Assembly: GCA_035943995.1 (NCBI GenBank)
Contig: DASZBS010000021.1
Location: 62,001 to 126,000 of the forward strand
DNA: 64,000 nucleotides
Origin: Vulcanimicrobium sp035943995
GTDB taxonomy: Bacteria; Vulcanimicrobiota; Vulcanimicrobiia; Vulcanimicrobiales; Vulcanimicrobiaceae
Reading direction: 5' to 3'
Shown: positions 17,306 through 25,076 of the stretch, one piece after another
How positions within the stretch are numbered: position 1 is the stretch's first letter
Layout: the number at the start of each line of letters is the position of its first letter
Notes under the pieces: generated by a model
What the model saw: only the letters and a program-made list of their open reading frames with translations
Told to the model about the DNA's origin: nothing
Databases searched by the model: none
Made by a program: the position numbers and the translations under genes

Positions 17306-18955
17306 ATGGCGACGACCTTCTCCACCGAGATCGGCGGGTTGCTCCCGTCGACGATGTCCGATCAGCAGCTCTCGATCCGCGCGATCTTCGAGCACGCGAT
17401 GCGCGCGCACCCGCGCAAGCAGATCGTCTCGCGCGACGGCGCCGAGCTGAAGCGCTTCACGTTCGCCGAGTTCGGCAAGCGCGTCGCGAAGCTCGCCAAC
17501 GCGCTGCGCACGCTGGGCGTCAAGCCGGGCGACCGTGTCGCGACGTTCGCGTGGAACGGGCACCGCCACCTCGAGCTGTACTACGCCGTGCCGATGATCG
17601 GCGCGGTATTGCACACGGTGAACATCCGGCTGTTCCCGGACCAGGTCGCCTTCATCCTCGACCACGCGGACGACCGCTACGTGTTCTTCGACGGGTCGCT
17701 GACGAAAGCGATCAAGGCCGCCGCCGCACTGCAGCCGGAGTCCGGCCGCACGTTCGTGCAGATGGGCGCGGCGCCCGAGGCGTTCGACGGCGCGCTCGAC
17801 TACGAGACGCTGCTCGCGGACGAGCCGGAGTCCTACGACTGGCCCGAGATCGACGAGCGCGCCGCCGCTATCCTGTGCTACACCTCGGCGACGACGGGCG
17901 ATCCGAAGGGCGTGATGTTCTCGCACCGCTCGACGTTTCTGCACGCGCTCGCGAGCGGTCTCGCCGATGCGCTGGGGATCACCGAGCGCGACCGCGTGCT
18001 GCCGATCGTGCCGATGTTCCACGTCAACGCGTGGGGCACGCCGTTCGTGTGCCTGATGGTCGGCGCGGAGTTCATCATGCCGATGGAGCGCCTCGACCCC
18101 GCCGGCGTGATCGAGTTGTGCGAAGCGGAGAAGGTGACCGTGTCGGCGGGTGTGCCGACAGTGTGGATGGGCGTGCGCGACGCGCTGCGCGCGCAGAACA
18201 AGACGCTGCCGTCGCTTACACGCGTCGTGATCGGCGGCTCGGCGATGCCGACGTCGCTGATGGACGACCTCAACGCGCTGGGCATCGATGCGATCCACGC
18301 CTGGGGCATGACCGAGATGTCGCCGATCGGCACCGTCAGTCGCGACACGTCCCTGCTGGCGAACGACCCGGAGAAGCAGCACAAGGAACGCTACAAGCAA
18401 GGCCGTTTCTCGCCGATCGTGCAGTGGCGCATCGTCGACGAGAACGGGGCCGACGTACCGCAGGACGGTAAATCGCGCGGCGAGCTGCTGGTGCGTGGTT
18501 TCGCGGTCGCGAAGTCGTACTACAACAATGAGATCGCGACCGCGACGGCGTTCGAGCGCGACGGCTGGTTCCACACCGGCGACGTGGTCACGCAGGACGA
18601 GTTCGGCTACATCGAGATCGTCGACCGCGTGAAAGACTTCATCAAGTCGGGCGGCGAGTGGATCTCGTCAGTGGAAGTCGAGAACATTCTCATGGGCCAC
18701 CCGGGCCTCAAGGAAGCCTGCGTGTTCGGCATCCCGCATCCGAAGTGGCAAGAGCGCCCCGTCGCCGCGGTCGTCGCACGCGAAGGCCACGACGTCGACG
18801 AAGCTTCGGTGCACGCGTGGCTCGCGGACAAGCTGGCAAAGTGGCAGACACCGGACCGCGTCGTCTTCGTCGACACGATCCCGCGTACGGGCGTGGGCAA
18901 GTTCCTCAAACGCGACCTGCGCGAACGCTACAAGGGCATGTTCGCCACGGAGTAA
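17306..18955 (+). CDS. Acyl-CoA ligase (AMP-dependent, medium/long chain)
   Basis: The 549-residue enzyme activates a fatty or other carboxylic acid to the CoA ester through an acyl-AMP. It has the AMP-binding P-loop (CYTSATTGDPKGVMFSH), the A5 motif (AWGMTEMSP), GDVVTQDEFGYIEIVDRVKD and the C-terminal catalytic lysine region (PRTGVGKFLKRDLRE). It resembles the clade of medium-chain and AlkK-like ligases. The start is ATG after CGGGCGGG. Beta-oxidation genes lie just downstream on the opposite strand. Confidence 0.9.
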   Translation: MATTFSTEIGGLLPSTMSDQQLSIRAIFEHAMRAHPRKQIVSRDGAELKRFTFAEFGKRVAKLANALRTLGVKPGDRVATFAWNGHRHLELYYAVPMIGAVLHTVNIRLFPDQVAFILDHADDRYVFFDGSLTKAIKAAAALQPESGRTFVQMGAAPEAFDGALDYETLLADEPESYDWPEIDERAAAILCYTSATTGDPKGVMFSHRSTFLHALASGLADALGITERDRVLPIVPMFHVNAWGTPFVCLMVGAEFIMPMERLDPAGVIELCEAEKVTVSAGVPTVWMGVRDALRAQNKTLPSLTRVVIGGSAMPTSLMDDLNALGIDAIHAWGMTEMSPIGTVSRDTSLLANDPEKQHKERYKQGRFSPIVQWRIVDENGADVPQDGKSRGELLVRGFAVAKSYYNNEIATATAFERDGWFHTGDVVTQDEFGYIEIVDRVKDFIKSGGEWISSVEVENILMGHPGLKEACVFGIPHPKWQERPVAAVVAREGHDVDEASVHAWLADKLAKWQTPDRVVFVDTIPRTGVGKFLKRDLRERYKGMFATE

Positions 18956-18991
18956 GCGAGACGCCGAGACCACCCCGGCCTGTAAGGAGTG

Positions 18992-19034
18992 GTACGCTTT
19001 CGTACGGAACGGGTACGCCGTACGGTATCGTACC
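18992..19034 (+). promoter_or_regulatory. Cluster of five phased GTAC(G) sites
   Basis: GTAC occurs at 18992, 19002, 19013, 19020 and 19030, a spacing of 10, 11, 7 and 10 bases. Two nested dyads are formed: GTACG-N4-CGTAC and GGTACG-N11-CGTACC. It lies in the gap before the anti-sigma-type ATPase gene and is a candidate operator. No protein is assigned to it. Confidence 0.4.
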
Positions 19035-19062
19035 GACCCCAACCCTTTGCACGCACGCTCGC

Positions 19063-19479
19063 GTGCTGGAAGCCAGGTCCCACCCTTTGGGCGCAACCGA
19101 GTGGTCGCTCGTCACCACCGACGCACGAGAAGCGACCCGGGCGCGAATCGCGATCCGGCAATTTCTCGCGCTGCAAGCGGACGAAGTGCAGTCCGATCTC
19201 GACGCGGCCGAGCTCATCGTCGGCGAGCTGGTGGCAAACGTCATCCGGCACGCGCCCGGCGCCATCGGCATCAACGTCTGTTGGAAAGGGCACGAGGCCG
19301 TGCTCGTCGTCAGCGACCGCGGGCCCGGGGTCCCCGTCGTGCGCAGCCTCCCCAGCGAGGACGCGACATGCGGTCGCGGCCTTTTTTTGATCCAGGCGCT
19401 GGCGCGCGAGGTGAAGATCGACGCGGTGCCGGGGCACGGCTCCCGCGTCGTCGTCCACCTACCGGTGCACCGCCGCTAG
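19063..19479 (+). CDS. Anti-sigma factor-type ATP-binding protein (RsbW-like)
   Basis: The 138-residue protein is a stand-alone HATPase_c domain: the N box as ELVANVIRHAPG (about 54-65), the G1 box DRGPGVP and the G2 box GRGLFLIQAL. This is the layout of RsbW/SpoIIAB-like serine kinases that bind sigma factors or anti-anti-sigma proteins. The GTG start was chosen because the upstream in-frame sequence lacks coding character. No sigma factor or antagonist is adjacent, so the partner is unknown. The 3' end overlaps convergent fadA by four bases. Confidence 0.75.
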   Translation: MLEARSHPLGATEWSLVTTDAREATRARIAIRQFLALQADEVQSDLDAAELIVGELVANVIRHAPGAIGINVCWKGHEAVLVVSDRGPGVPVVRSLPSEDATCGRGLFLIQALAREVKIDAVPGHGSRVVVHLPVHRR

Positions 19480-20663
19480 TTGAGGTTGACCTCGAACAGG
19501 CCTGCCGCGCCCATGCCGCCGCCGACGCACATCGTGACTACGACGTATTTTGCGCCGCGGCGTTTGCCTTCGATCAGGGCGTGCATCGTCATGCGCGCGC
19601 CGCTCACGCCGTACGGGTGTCCCACCGAGATCGCGCCGCCGTCGACGTTGAGCTTCTCGTTCGGTATGCCGAGCGTGTCGCGGCAGTACACCGTTTGCAC
19701 GGCGAACGCTTCGTTGAGCTCCCACAAGCCGATGTCGTCGACCGTGAGGCCGTGGCGTTTGAGCAAATCCGGCACGGCGAACACCGGGCCGATGCCCATT
19801 TCCCCCGGATCGCAGCCGCGCACGACCATGCCGCGGTAGAACCCGAGCGGGTTGATGCCGCGGTTGCGCGCCTCGTCGGCGTCCATCACGACGACTGCCG
19901 CCGCGCCGTCGCTGAGCTGCGATGAGTTGCCCGCGGTGATCGAGGAGCTCTTGTCCAGCACGCCCTTGAGCGACAGCAGCCCTTCGAGCGTCGTGTCCGG
20001 ACGATTTCCTTCGTCCTTCGCCAGCGTGACGTGCTCTTCGCGGAACGCTTTGGTCTCTTTGTCTTGCTCGTACTTCCACGTGGGCAGCGGGACGATCTCC
20101 GCGTCGAAGCGGCCCGCATCTTGCGCAGCGGCCGTGCGCTGCTGCGATTGCAGCGAGTACTCGTCCTGCGTCTCGCGCGAAATGTTGTACTTCTTCGCAA
20201 CGAAGTCCGCCGTTTGCAGCATCGGCATGTAGAGGCTGGGCTCGTGGCGCAGCGCCCACTCTTCGGTGAACTCGTGCATGTTCATGTCGTTCTGCACCAG
20301 CGAGATGGACTCGACGCCCGCGGCGACCATCACCTTGGCGCCGTCGACGATCACGCGGTGCGCCGCGCTCGAGATCGCTTGCAGGCCCGACGCGCAGTAG
20401 CGGTTGATCGTCGTGCCGGCGACCGCGCGCGGCAGCCCGGCGCGCAGCGCGGCGACGCGGCCGATGTTATGGCCCGTCGCGCCTTCCGGCAGACCGGTGC
20501 CGACGACGACGTCCTCGACTTCAGCCGGATCGATGCCGGCACGCTGGATTGCGTGCGAGATGACGTGGCCCGCCATCGTCGCGCCGTGGGTTTGATTGAA
20601 CGCGCCGCGGAACGCCTTGCCGATCGGCGTGCGCGCGGCTGAGACGATCGCCGCCTCAGACAT
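19476..20663 (-). CDS. fadA: Acetyl-CoA acyltransferase (thiolase) FadA-like
   Basis: The 395-residue thiolase carries out the last step of beta-oxidation. It has the nucleophile Cys in NRYCASGLQAI (about 88-98), WELNEAFA, GGAISVGHPYGVSGAR with the active-site His, and the second Cys in TMCVGGGMGAAGLFE. It is the last gene of the leftward operon padR-fadE-fadB-fadA, overlapping fadB by eight bases. Confidence 0.9.
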   Translation of the reverse strand: MSEAAIVSAARTPIGKAFRGAFNQTHGATMAGHVISHAIQRAGIDPAEVEDVVVGTGLPEGATGHNIGRVAALRAGLPRAVAGTTINRYCASGLQAISSAAHRVIVDGAKVMVAAGVESISLVQNDMNMHEFTEEWALRHEPSLYMPMLQTADFVAKKYNISRETQDEYSLQSQQRTAAAQDAGRFDAEIVPLPTWKYEQDKETKAFREEHVTLAKDEGNRPDTTLEGLLSLKGVLDKSSSITAGNSSQLSDGAAAVVVMDADEARNRGINPLGFYRGMVVRGCDPGEMGIGPVFAVPDLLKRHGLTVDDIGLWELNEAFAVQTVYCRDTLGIPNEKLNVDGGAISVGHPYGVSGARMTMHALIEGKRRGAKYVVVTMCVGGGMGAAGLFEVNLN

Positions 20664-22713
20664 GGGTCAACTCCTTGGTTTCCGTTTGATTCGTGGTGCC
20701 TTTGGGCGTGTAGCGGGTCTCGACGGCGTAGTGCATCGGGCCGCCGTGGTGCGGCGGGAAGCCGTAGCCGTAGATCCAGACGATGTCGACGTCGCCGGGC
20801 CGCAGCGCGACGCCGGTGCGCAGCAGCTCCGCGCCGCTGTCGGCGAGCGCACGCGTGCAGCGCGCGATGATCTCTTCATCCGAGACGTTCGGGTTCTGCG
20901 GGATGCCCGCGTCCTTCGCGAGCTGCGCGATGAGCTGCTCGACCTCGGGATCGCGGATCGCTTCGCGGCCTTTGCCCACCGCCTTGTCGTACTTGAAGAA
21001 TCCGGCGCCCGACTTCTGACCGAGGCGGCCTTGCTCGACGAGCTTCGCGATGATCGGGATGCGGCCGAGCGGCGTGCCGTGCTCGGACTGCGAGATGAAG
21101 TTGTAGACGTCGAGCCCCGACAGGTCGGCGACCGCGAACGGTCCCATCGCGAAGCCGAACTTCTTCTTCATCACGTCGTCGATGCGGGCCGGGCTCACGC
21201 CCTCTTCCGCCAGCTGCACCGCCTGCGCTTCGTATTCGAACAGCATGCGGTTGCCGATGAAGCCGAACGCGTTTCCGGACACGACCGCGACCTTGCGCAG
21301 CTTCTTGCCCAGCGCGATGCCGGTGGTGAGCGTCTCCGGCGAGGTTTCCTTGCCGCGCACGATCTCCAGCAGCTTCATGATGTTGGCCGGCGCGAAGAAA
21401 TGCAGCCCGAGCACCTTGTCGGGCCGCTTCGTCGCCGACGCGATCTCGTCGATGTCGAGCGTCGAGGTGTTCGACGCGAGGATCGCGTCGGGCTTGGTGA
21501 TCGCGTCGAGCTTCGCGAAGATCTCTTTCTTCACGGGCATCGACTCGAACGCCGCTTCCACGACGATGTCGACGTCCTTGAGCGCAGCGTAGTCGGTCTC
21601 GAACGCGATCGAGTTGGCGCGCTTCCACGCGTCTTCTTGCGTGAGACGGCCCTTCTGGACCTGATACGTGAACATCCCGAACACGGTCTCACGCGCCTTC
21701 TCGACCGCTTCTTCCTTGGTCTCGACGACGGTGACGGGGATGCCGGCTTCCGCGAACACGATCGCGATGCCGGTGCCCATCGTGCCGGCGCCGATGACGC
21801 CCGCGGTCTTGATCTCGCGCGGCGCGGTCTTCGGCAGCCCGGGGACTTTCGACAGCTCGCGCTCGGCGAAGAACACGTGGCGCAGCGCCGCGGACGGCGC
21901 CGATTGCACGAGCTCCATGAAGAGCCGCTCCTCGCGCGCGATCCCGCGCTCGAACGGCAGCTCGATCGCCGCCGCGACGGCGTCGATCAGCTTGTGCGCG
22001 GCGAACCCGCCGTTGTCTTCGGGCGGCACCATCATGTGCGCTTGCGCGACCACGAACGGCGTCGCGAACAGGCTCAGGCCCTTGACGCCCAGCTCTGCCT
22101 TGCGCTCGGAGATGCGGCGCTTCGGCTTGCCGGCGAACTTCTTCGCGGCTTCGATGACGTCGCCGGCGACGACCTCGTCGAGGATGCCCTTCGCCAGCGC
22201 GTCGGCCGCCTTGACGTTGTCGCCCTTGAGCATGATCTGCAGCGCGTCGTTCGCGCCGACTAGGCGCGGCAAACGCTGCGTGCCGCCGGCGCCCGGCAGC
22301 AAGCCCAGCTTGATCTCCGGCAGCCCGACGCGCGAGCTCGCCGTCGCAACACGGTAGTCGCACGCCAGCGACAGCTCGAAGCCGCCGCCCTGCGCGTTCC
22401 CGTCGATCGCCGCGACGTACGTTTTCGAGCCCTTGTCGATCGCGGCGATCACGTCGCGGATCGTGCGCGTCTCGGGCGTCGGCTGCGTCGAGAAGTCGTT
22501 GATGTCTGCGCCGCCGCTGAACAGGCCGTTCGCGCCGGTGAAGATCACGGTGGTGACGCTCGGGTCGGCTTCCGCCGCCTGGACGAGCGGCAGCAGCTCC
22601 GCCGAGAGCGCGAACGAGAGCGCGTTGACGGGCGGGTTGTCGAGCGTGATGAGCCGGACCCCGTCGCCGAGGTCCGTGGTCTTCACGCGTTGAGTCGTGT
22701 CGGTGTTGCTCAT
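20656..22713 (-). CDS. fadB: Bifunctional enoyl-CoA hydratase / 3-hydroxyacyl-CoA dehydrogenase
   Basis: The 685-residue multifunctional enzyme hydrates enoyl-CoA and oxidises the 3-hydroxyacyl-CoA. The N-terminal crotonase domain (about 1-190) has LDNPPVNALS and FSGGADINDF. The dehydrogenase part has GVIGAGTMGTGIAIVFAEAG (NAD site) and EAAFESMPVKKEIF, followed by the GNRMLFEYEAQA C-terminal domains. An in-frame extension to 23331 lies inside fadE and is not real; the ATG before SNTDTTQRVKTTDLG was chosen. Gene order and spacing place it between fadE and fadA. Confidence 0.9.
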   Translation of the reverse strand: MSNTDTTQRVKTTDLGDGVRLITLDNPPVNALSFALSAELLPLVQAAEADPSVTTVIFTGANGLFSGGADINDFSTQPTPETRTIRDVIAAIDKGSKTYVAAIDGNAQGGGFELSLACDYRVATASSRVGLPEIKLGLLPGAGGTQRLPRLVGANDALQIMLKGDNVKAADALAKGILDEVVAGDVIEAAKKFAGKPKRRISERKAELGVKGLSLFATPFVVAQAHMMVPPEDNGGFAAHKLIDAVAAAIELPFERGIAREERLFMELVQSAPSAALRHVFFAERELSKVPGLPKTAPREIKTAGVIGAGTMGTGIAIVFAEAGIPVTVVETKEEAVEKARETVFGMFTYQVQKGRLTQEDAWKRANSIAFETDYAALKDVDIVVEAAFESMPVKKEIFAKLDAITKPDAILASNTSTLDIDEIASATKRPDKVLGLHFFAPANIMKLLEIVRGKETSPETLTTGIALGKKLRKVAVVSGNAFGFIGNRMLFEYEAQAVQLAEEGVSPARIDDVMKKKFGFAMGPFAVADLSGLDVYNFISQSEHGTPLGRIPIIAKLVEQGRLGQKSGAGFFKYDKAVGKGREAIRDPEVEQLIAQLAKDAGIPQNPNVSDEEIIARCTRALADSGAELLRTGVALRPGDVDIVWIYGYGFPPHHGGPMHYAVETRYTPKGTTNQTETKELTHV

Positions 22714-22727
22714 GTGGCTTTCTATGT

Positions 22728-24548
22728 TTACGCGGTGACGAGCGCGCGGCGCTCGACGTCGAACATGTCGTCGCTGCCGGCCATCACGTCGCCCGAGCCC
22801 TCCACGATCTGCTTCTGCAGCCACGCGGACTGCGAGAGCACGTTGTGGGCGTAGAACGTCGCGGTGTCGATTTTCGCCGTGTAGAACGGGTCGGCATCGC
22901 CCGCGGCGAGCTTCTCGGCCGCGACCTTCGCACCGCGGAACAGCTGCCAGCCGCCCGCGACGATCCCGAAGAAGTTCATGAACGGCACGGAGTTGGCGAA
23001 CGCTTTGCGCGTGTCGCCCATCGCGGACATCCCGATGAACTGCGCCGTGTCGCCCAGCGCCTTCGTCGCTTCCGCAAGCGGCTGCGCGAGCGCCTTGACC
23101 TGCGCGTTGTCGGACGCTTCGAGCTCCTTCGCGAACTTGCCGATCTGCTTGAGGACCTTGGTCGCGCTCGCACCCATGTCGCGCACGAGCTTGCGGCCGA
23201 CGAGGTCGAGTGCCTGGATGCCGGTGGTGCCTTCGTAGATCGTCGTGATGCGCACGTCGCGGTACTGCTGCGCGATCCCGGTCTCCTCGACGTAGCCCAT
23301 ACCGCCGAACACTTGCAGCGCCGTCGAGCACACGTCGATCGCGCGCTCGGTGAGCCAGCCCTTGACGATCGGGATCATCAGCTCGACGAACGCCTGGTGC
23401 TCCTTGCGCATCGCGGGGTCTTCCGATTTATGCGCGTAGTCGAGCGACGCCGCGGTGACGTAGGCCAGCGCGCGCATCGCCTCGATGTTCGCCTTGCACC
23501 ACAGCAGCATGCGCCGCACGTCGGGGTGCTTGATGATCGCGACCGGCTGCGGATCGCGCGATGCGACATCGCGGAACTGGATGCGCTCCTTGGCGTACTC
23601 GACCGCATGCTGATACGCACGGTCGGCGATCGCGAGGCCCTGCACGCCGACGGAGAACCGCGCGGCGTTCATCATCACGAACATGTACTCCAGGCCGCGG
23701 TTCGCCTCGCCGACCAGATAACCGATCGCGCCTTCGCCGTTCTCACCGTAGTTGAGCGTGCACGTCGGGTTCGCGTTGATGCCGAGCTTGTGCTCGATCC
23801 CCGCGCACTTCACGTCGTTGCGGTCGCCCAGCGAACCGTCCGCGTTCACCAGCACCTTCGGCACGATGAACATCGAGATGCCCTTGGTGCCCAGCGGCGC
23901 GTCCGGCAACCGCGCGAGCACGAGGTGGATGATGTTCGGCGCCATGTCGTGCTCGCCGAACGTGATGAAGATCTTCTGACCCTTGACGCGGTAGTGGTCG
24001 CCCTCGGGCGCCGCCGTCGCGCGCACTTGCGCGAGATCCGAGCCGGCCTGCGGTTCGGTGAGGCACATCGTGCCCGTCCACTCGCCGCTCACGAGCTTCG
24101 GGATGAACGTCTTCTTGTGCTCGTCCGACGCGAACTGCTCGATCGCTTCGATCGCGCCCTGGTTGAGCAGCGGACCGTTCGCGAAGCCCATGTTCGCCGC
24201 GTTCCACATCTCGAGCGTCGGCCCGAGCATGATCTGCGGCAGACCTTGGCCGCCGTACTCCGCCTGCACCGGCAAACCGATCCAGCCCGCGTTCGCGAAC
24301 TGGTGGTACGCCTCTTTGAAACCCTTGGGCGTCGTGACGACGCCGTCGTTCCACGTGCAGCCTTCCTGGTCGCCGCTTTGGTTCAGCGGCGCGAGCACTT
24401 CCGATGCGAACGTGGACGCTTCTTCGAGGATCGCGTCGAGCACGTCGGTGGTGTCTTCGTAGCCGGGAAGCTTCGCGATCTCCTCGACGCCGGCGAGCTC
24501 GCGCAGGACGAACTGCATGTCGCGCAACGGCGCGCGGTAGGTGCTCAT
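22728..24548 (-). CDS. Acyl-CoA dehydrogenase (long, DmdC-type architecture)
   Basis: The 606-residue flavoprotein catalyses the first beta-oxidation step. It has MCLTEPQAGSDLAQ (FAD site, about 160-173), the catalytic Glu in TIYEGTTGIQALDLVGRK and FGGMGYVEE, plus a C-terminal extension of about 150 residues. That length and tail match the family containing DmdC and large AcdA-type enzymes. Its ATG overlaps the padR stop, so expression is coupled to the repressor gene. Confidence 0.9.
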   Translation of the reverse strand: MSTYRAPLRDMQFVLRELAGVEEIAKLPGYEDTTDVLDAILEEASTFASEVLAPLNQSGDQEGCTWNDGVVTTPKGFKEAYHQFANAGWIGLPVQAEYGGQGLPQIMLGPTLEMWNAANMGFANGPLLNQGAIEAIEQFASDEHKKTFIPKLVSGEWTGTMCLTEPQAGSDLAQVRATAAPEGDHYRVKGQKIFITFGEHDMAPNIIHLVLARLPDAPLGTKGISMFIVPKVLVNADGSLGDRNDVKCAGIEHKLGINANPTCTLNYGENGEGAIGYLVGEANRGLEYMFVMMNAARFSVGVQGLAIADRAYQHAVEYAKERIQFRDVASRDPQPVAIIKHPDVRRMLLWCKANIEAMRALAYVTAASLDYAHKSEDPAMRKEHQAFVELMIPIVKGWLTERAIDVCSTALQVFGGMGYVEETGIAQQYRDVRITTIYEGTTGIQALDLVGRKLVRDMGASATKVLKQIGKFAKELEASDNAQVKALAQPLAEATKALGDTAQFIGMSAMGDTRKAFANSVPFMNFFGIVAGGWQLFRGAKVAAEKLAAGDADPFYTAKIDTATFYAHNVLSQSAWLQKQIVEGSGDVMAGSDDMFDVERRALVTA

Positions 24549-24991
24549 GAGGTCTCTCCGTACAGGTCGCGGCGAAGCACTTGCAGCGCCGCGATGAGAT
24601 TGGTGAGGTAGGGCTTGAAGTTGGCTTTGATGCGCTCGAGCCGCTCGTCGCCGGTGGGGGTGATGCGATACAGCGTCGTGCCGCGCTTGGTGGACGCGTC
24701 GGCCTCGCCGCGGATGAACCCGCGCTCCTCGAGCCGCCGCAGAAGCGGATAGATCGTGTTGGGGTTAACCGGGAAGATGCCGCCGAGGGTGGCGATCCGT
24801 TGCATCAATCCGTAGCCGCTGTCGGGCTGGGCGTGCAGCATCTGGAGGACCAGGGCTGGAAAGACGGTCTTCGTCTTGACCTCCCCGGTGAAGACGCGGT
24901 CGCCCCACAGCTCGGTGGGGAAGTCGGACGCATGGTCCGCCGACCCGGGGTCGTCGGACGCAAGGGCGGCTGCCCTTGACCGCGTTGCCAT
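24545..24991 (-). CDS. PadR family transcriptional regulator
   Basis: The 148-residue winged-helix protein has the PadR core: VLQMLHAQPDSGYGLMQRI, NTIYPLLRRLEERGFI and GTTLYRITPTGDERL. It heads the fad operon and is probably its own repressor, perhaps responding to a fatty-acid-related ligand. The start codon lies about seven bases from a good -10 element, so the transcript is predicted to be leaderless. No Shine-Dalgarno sequence is visible. The first 35 residues before the wing are variable. Confidence 0.85.
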   Translation of the reverse strand: MATRSRAAALASDDPGSADHASDFPTELWGDRVFTGEVKTKTVFPALVLQMLHAQPDSGYGLMQRIATLGGIFPVNPNTIYPLLRRLEERGFIRGEADASTKRGTTLYRITPTGDERLERIKANFKPYLTNLIAALQVLRRDLYGETS

Positions 24992-25005
24992 ATGTTATTT
25001 ATAAT
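24976..25005 (+). promoter_or_regulatory. Promoter of fadD (rightward)
   Basis: TTGACC (24976-24981), an 18-base spacer and a perfect TATAAT (25000-25005) form a sigma70-type promoter reading toward the acyl-CoA synthetase gene at 25077. The 5' leader would be about 65 bases. Confidence 0.65.
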
Positions 25006-25026
25006 AGGTTCGAGTTAACCCGTCAA
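24998..25026 (-). promoter_or_regulatory. Promoter of padR-fad operon (leftward)
   Basis: On the minus strand TTGACG (25026-25021), a 17-base spacer and TATAAA (25003-24998) form a good sigma70-type promoter. The predicted start point coincides with the padR ATG at 24991. Its -10 overlaps the -10 of the rightward promoter. Confidence 0.65.
25007..25020. promoter_or_regulatory. Candidate PadR operator dyad
   Basis: GGTTCGAGTTAACC has GGTT/AACC inverted arms. It fills the spacer of the leftward promoter and the start region of the rightward one, so one bound regulator could control both directions. Assignment to PadR is inference. Confidence 0.4.
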
Positions 25027-25076
25027 GGCACTCCGCGTCTTTCTCATGTCCGCCCGCCTCGGGAAGGTCCCAGTCG

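Noticed and set aside
20596..24611. Long rightward reading frames (555 and 588 codons) opposite fadB and fadE
   Set aside because: They are antisense shadows in GC-rich DNA. They are Arg/Asp/Val-rich without domains, and the leftward fad genes are full-length family members.
25007..25020. GGTTCGAGTTAACC resembling a tRNA T-arm
   Set aside because: No acceptor, D or anticodon arms are present around it. It lies within a divergent promoter and is better explained as an operator dyad.
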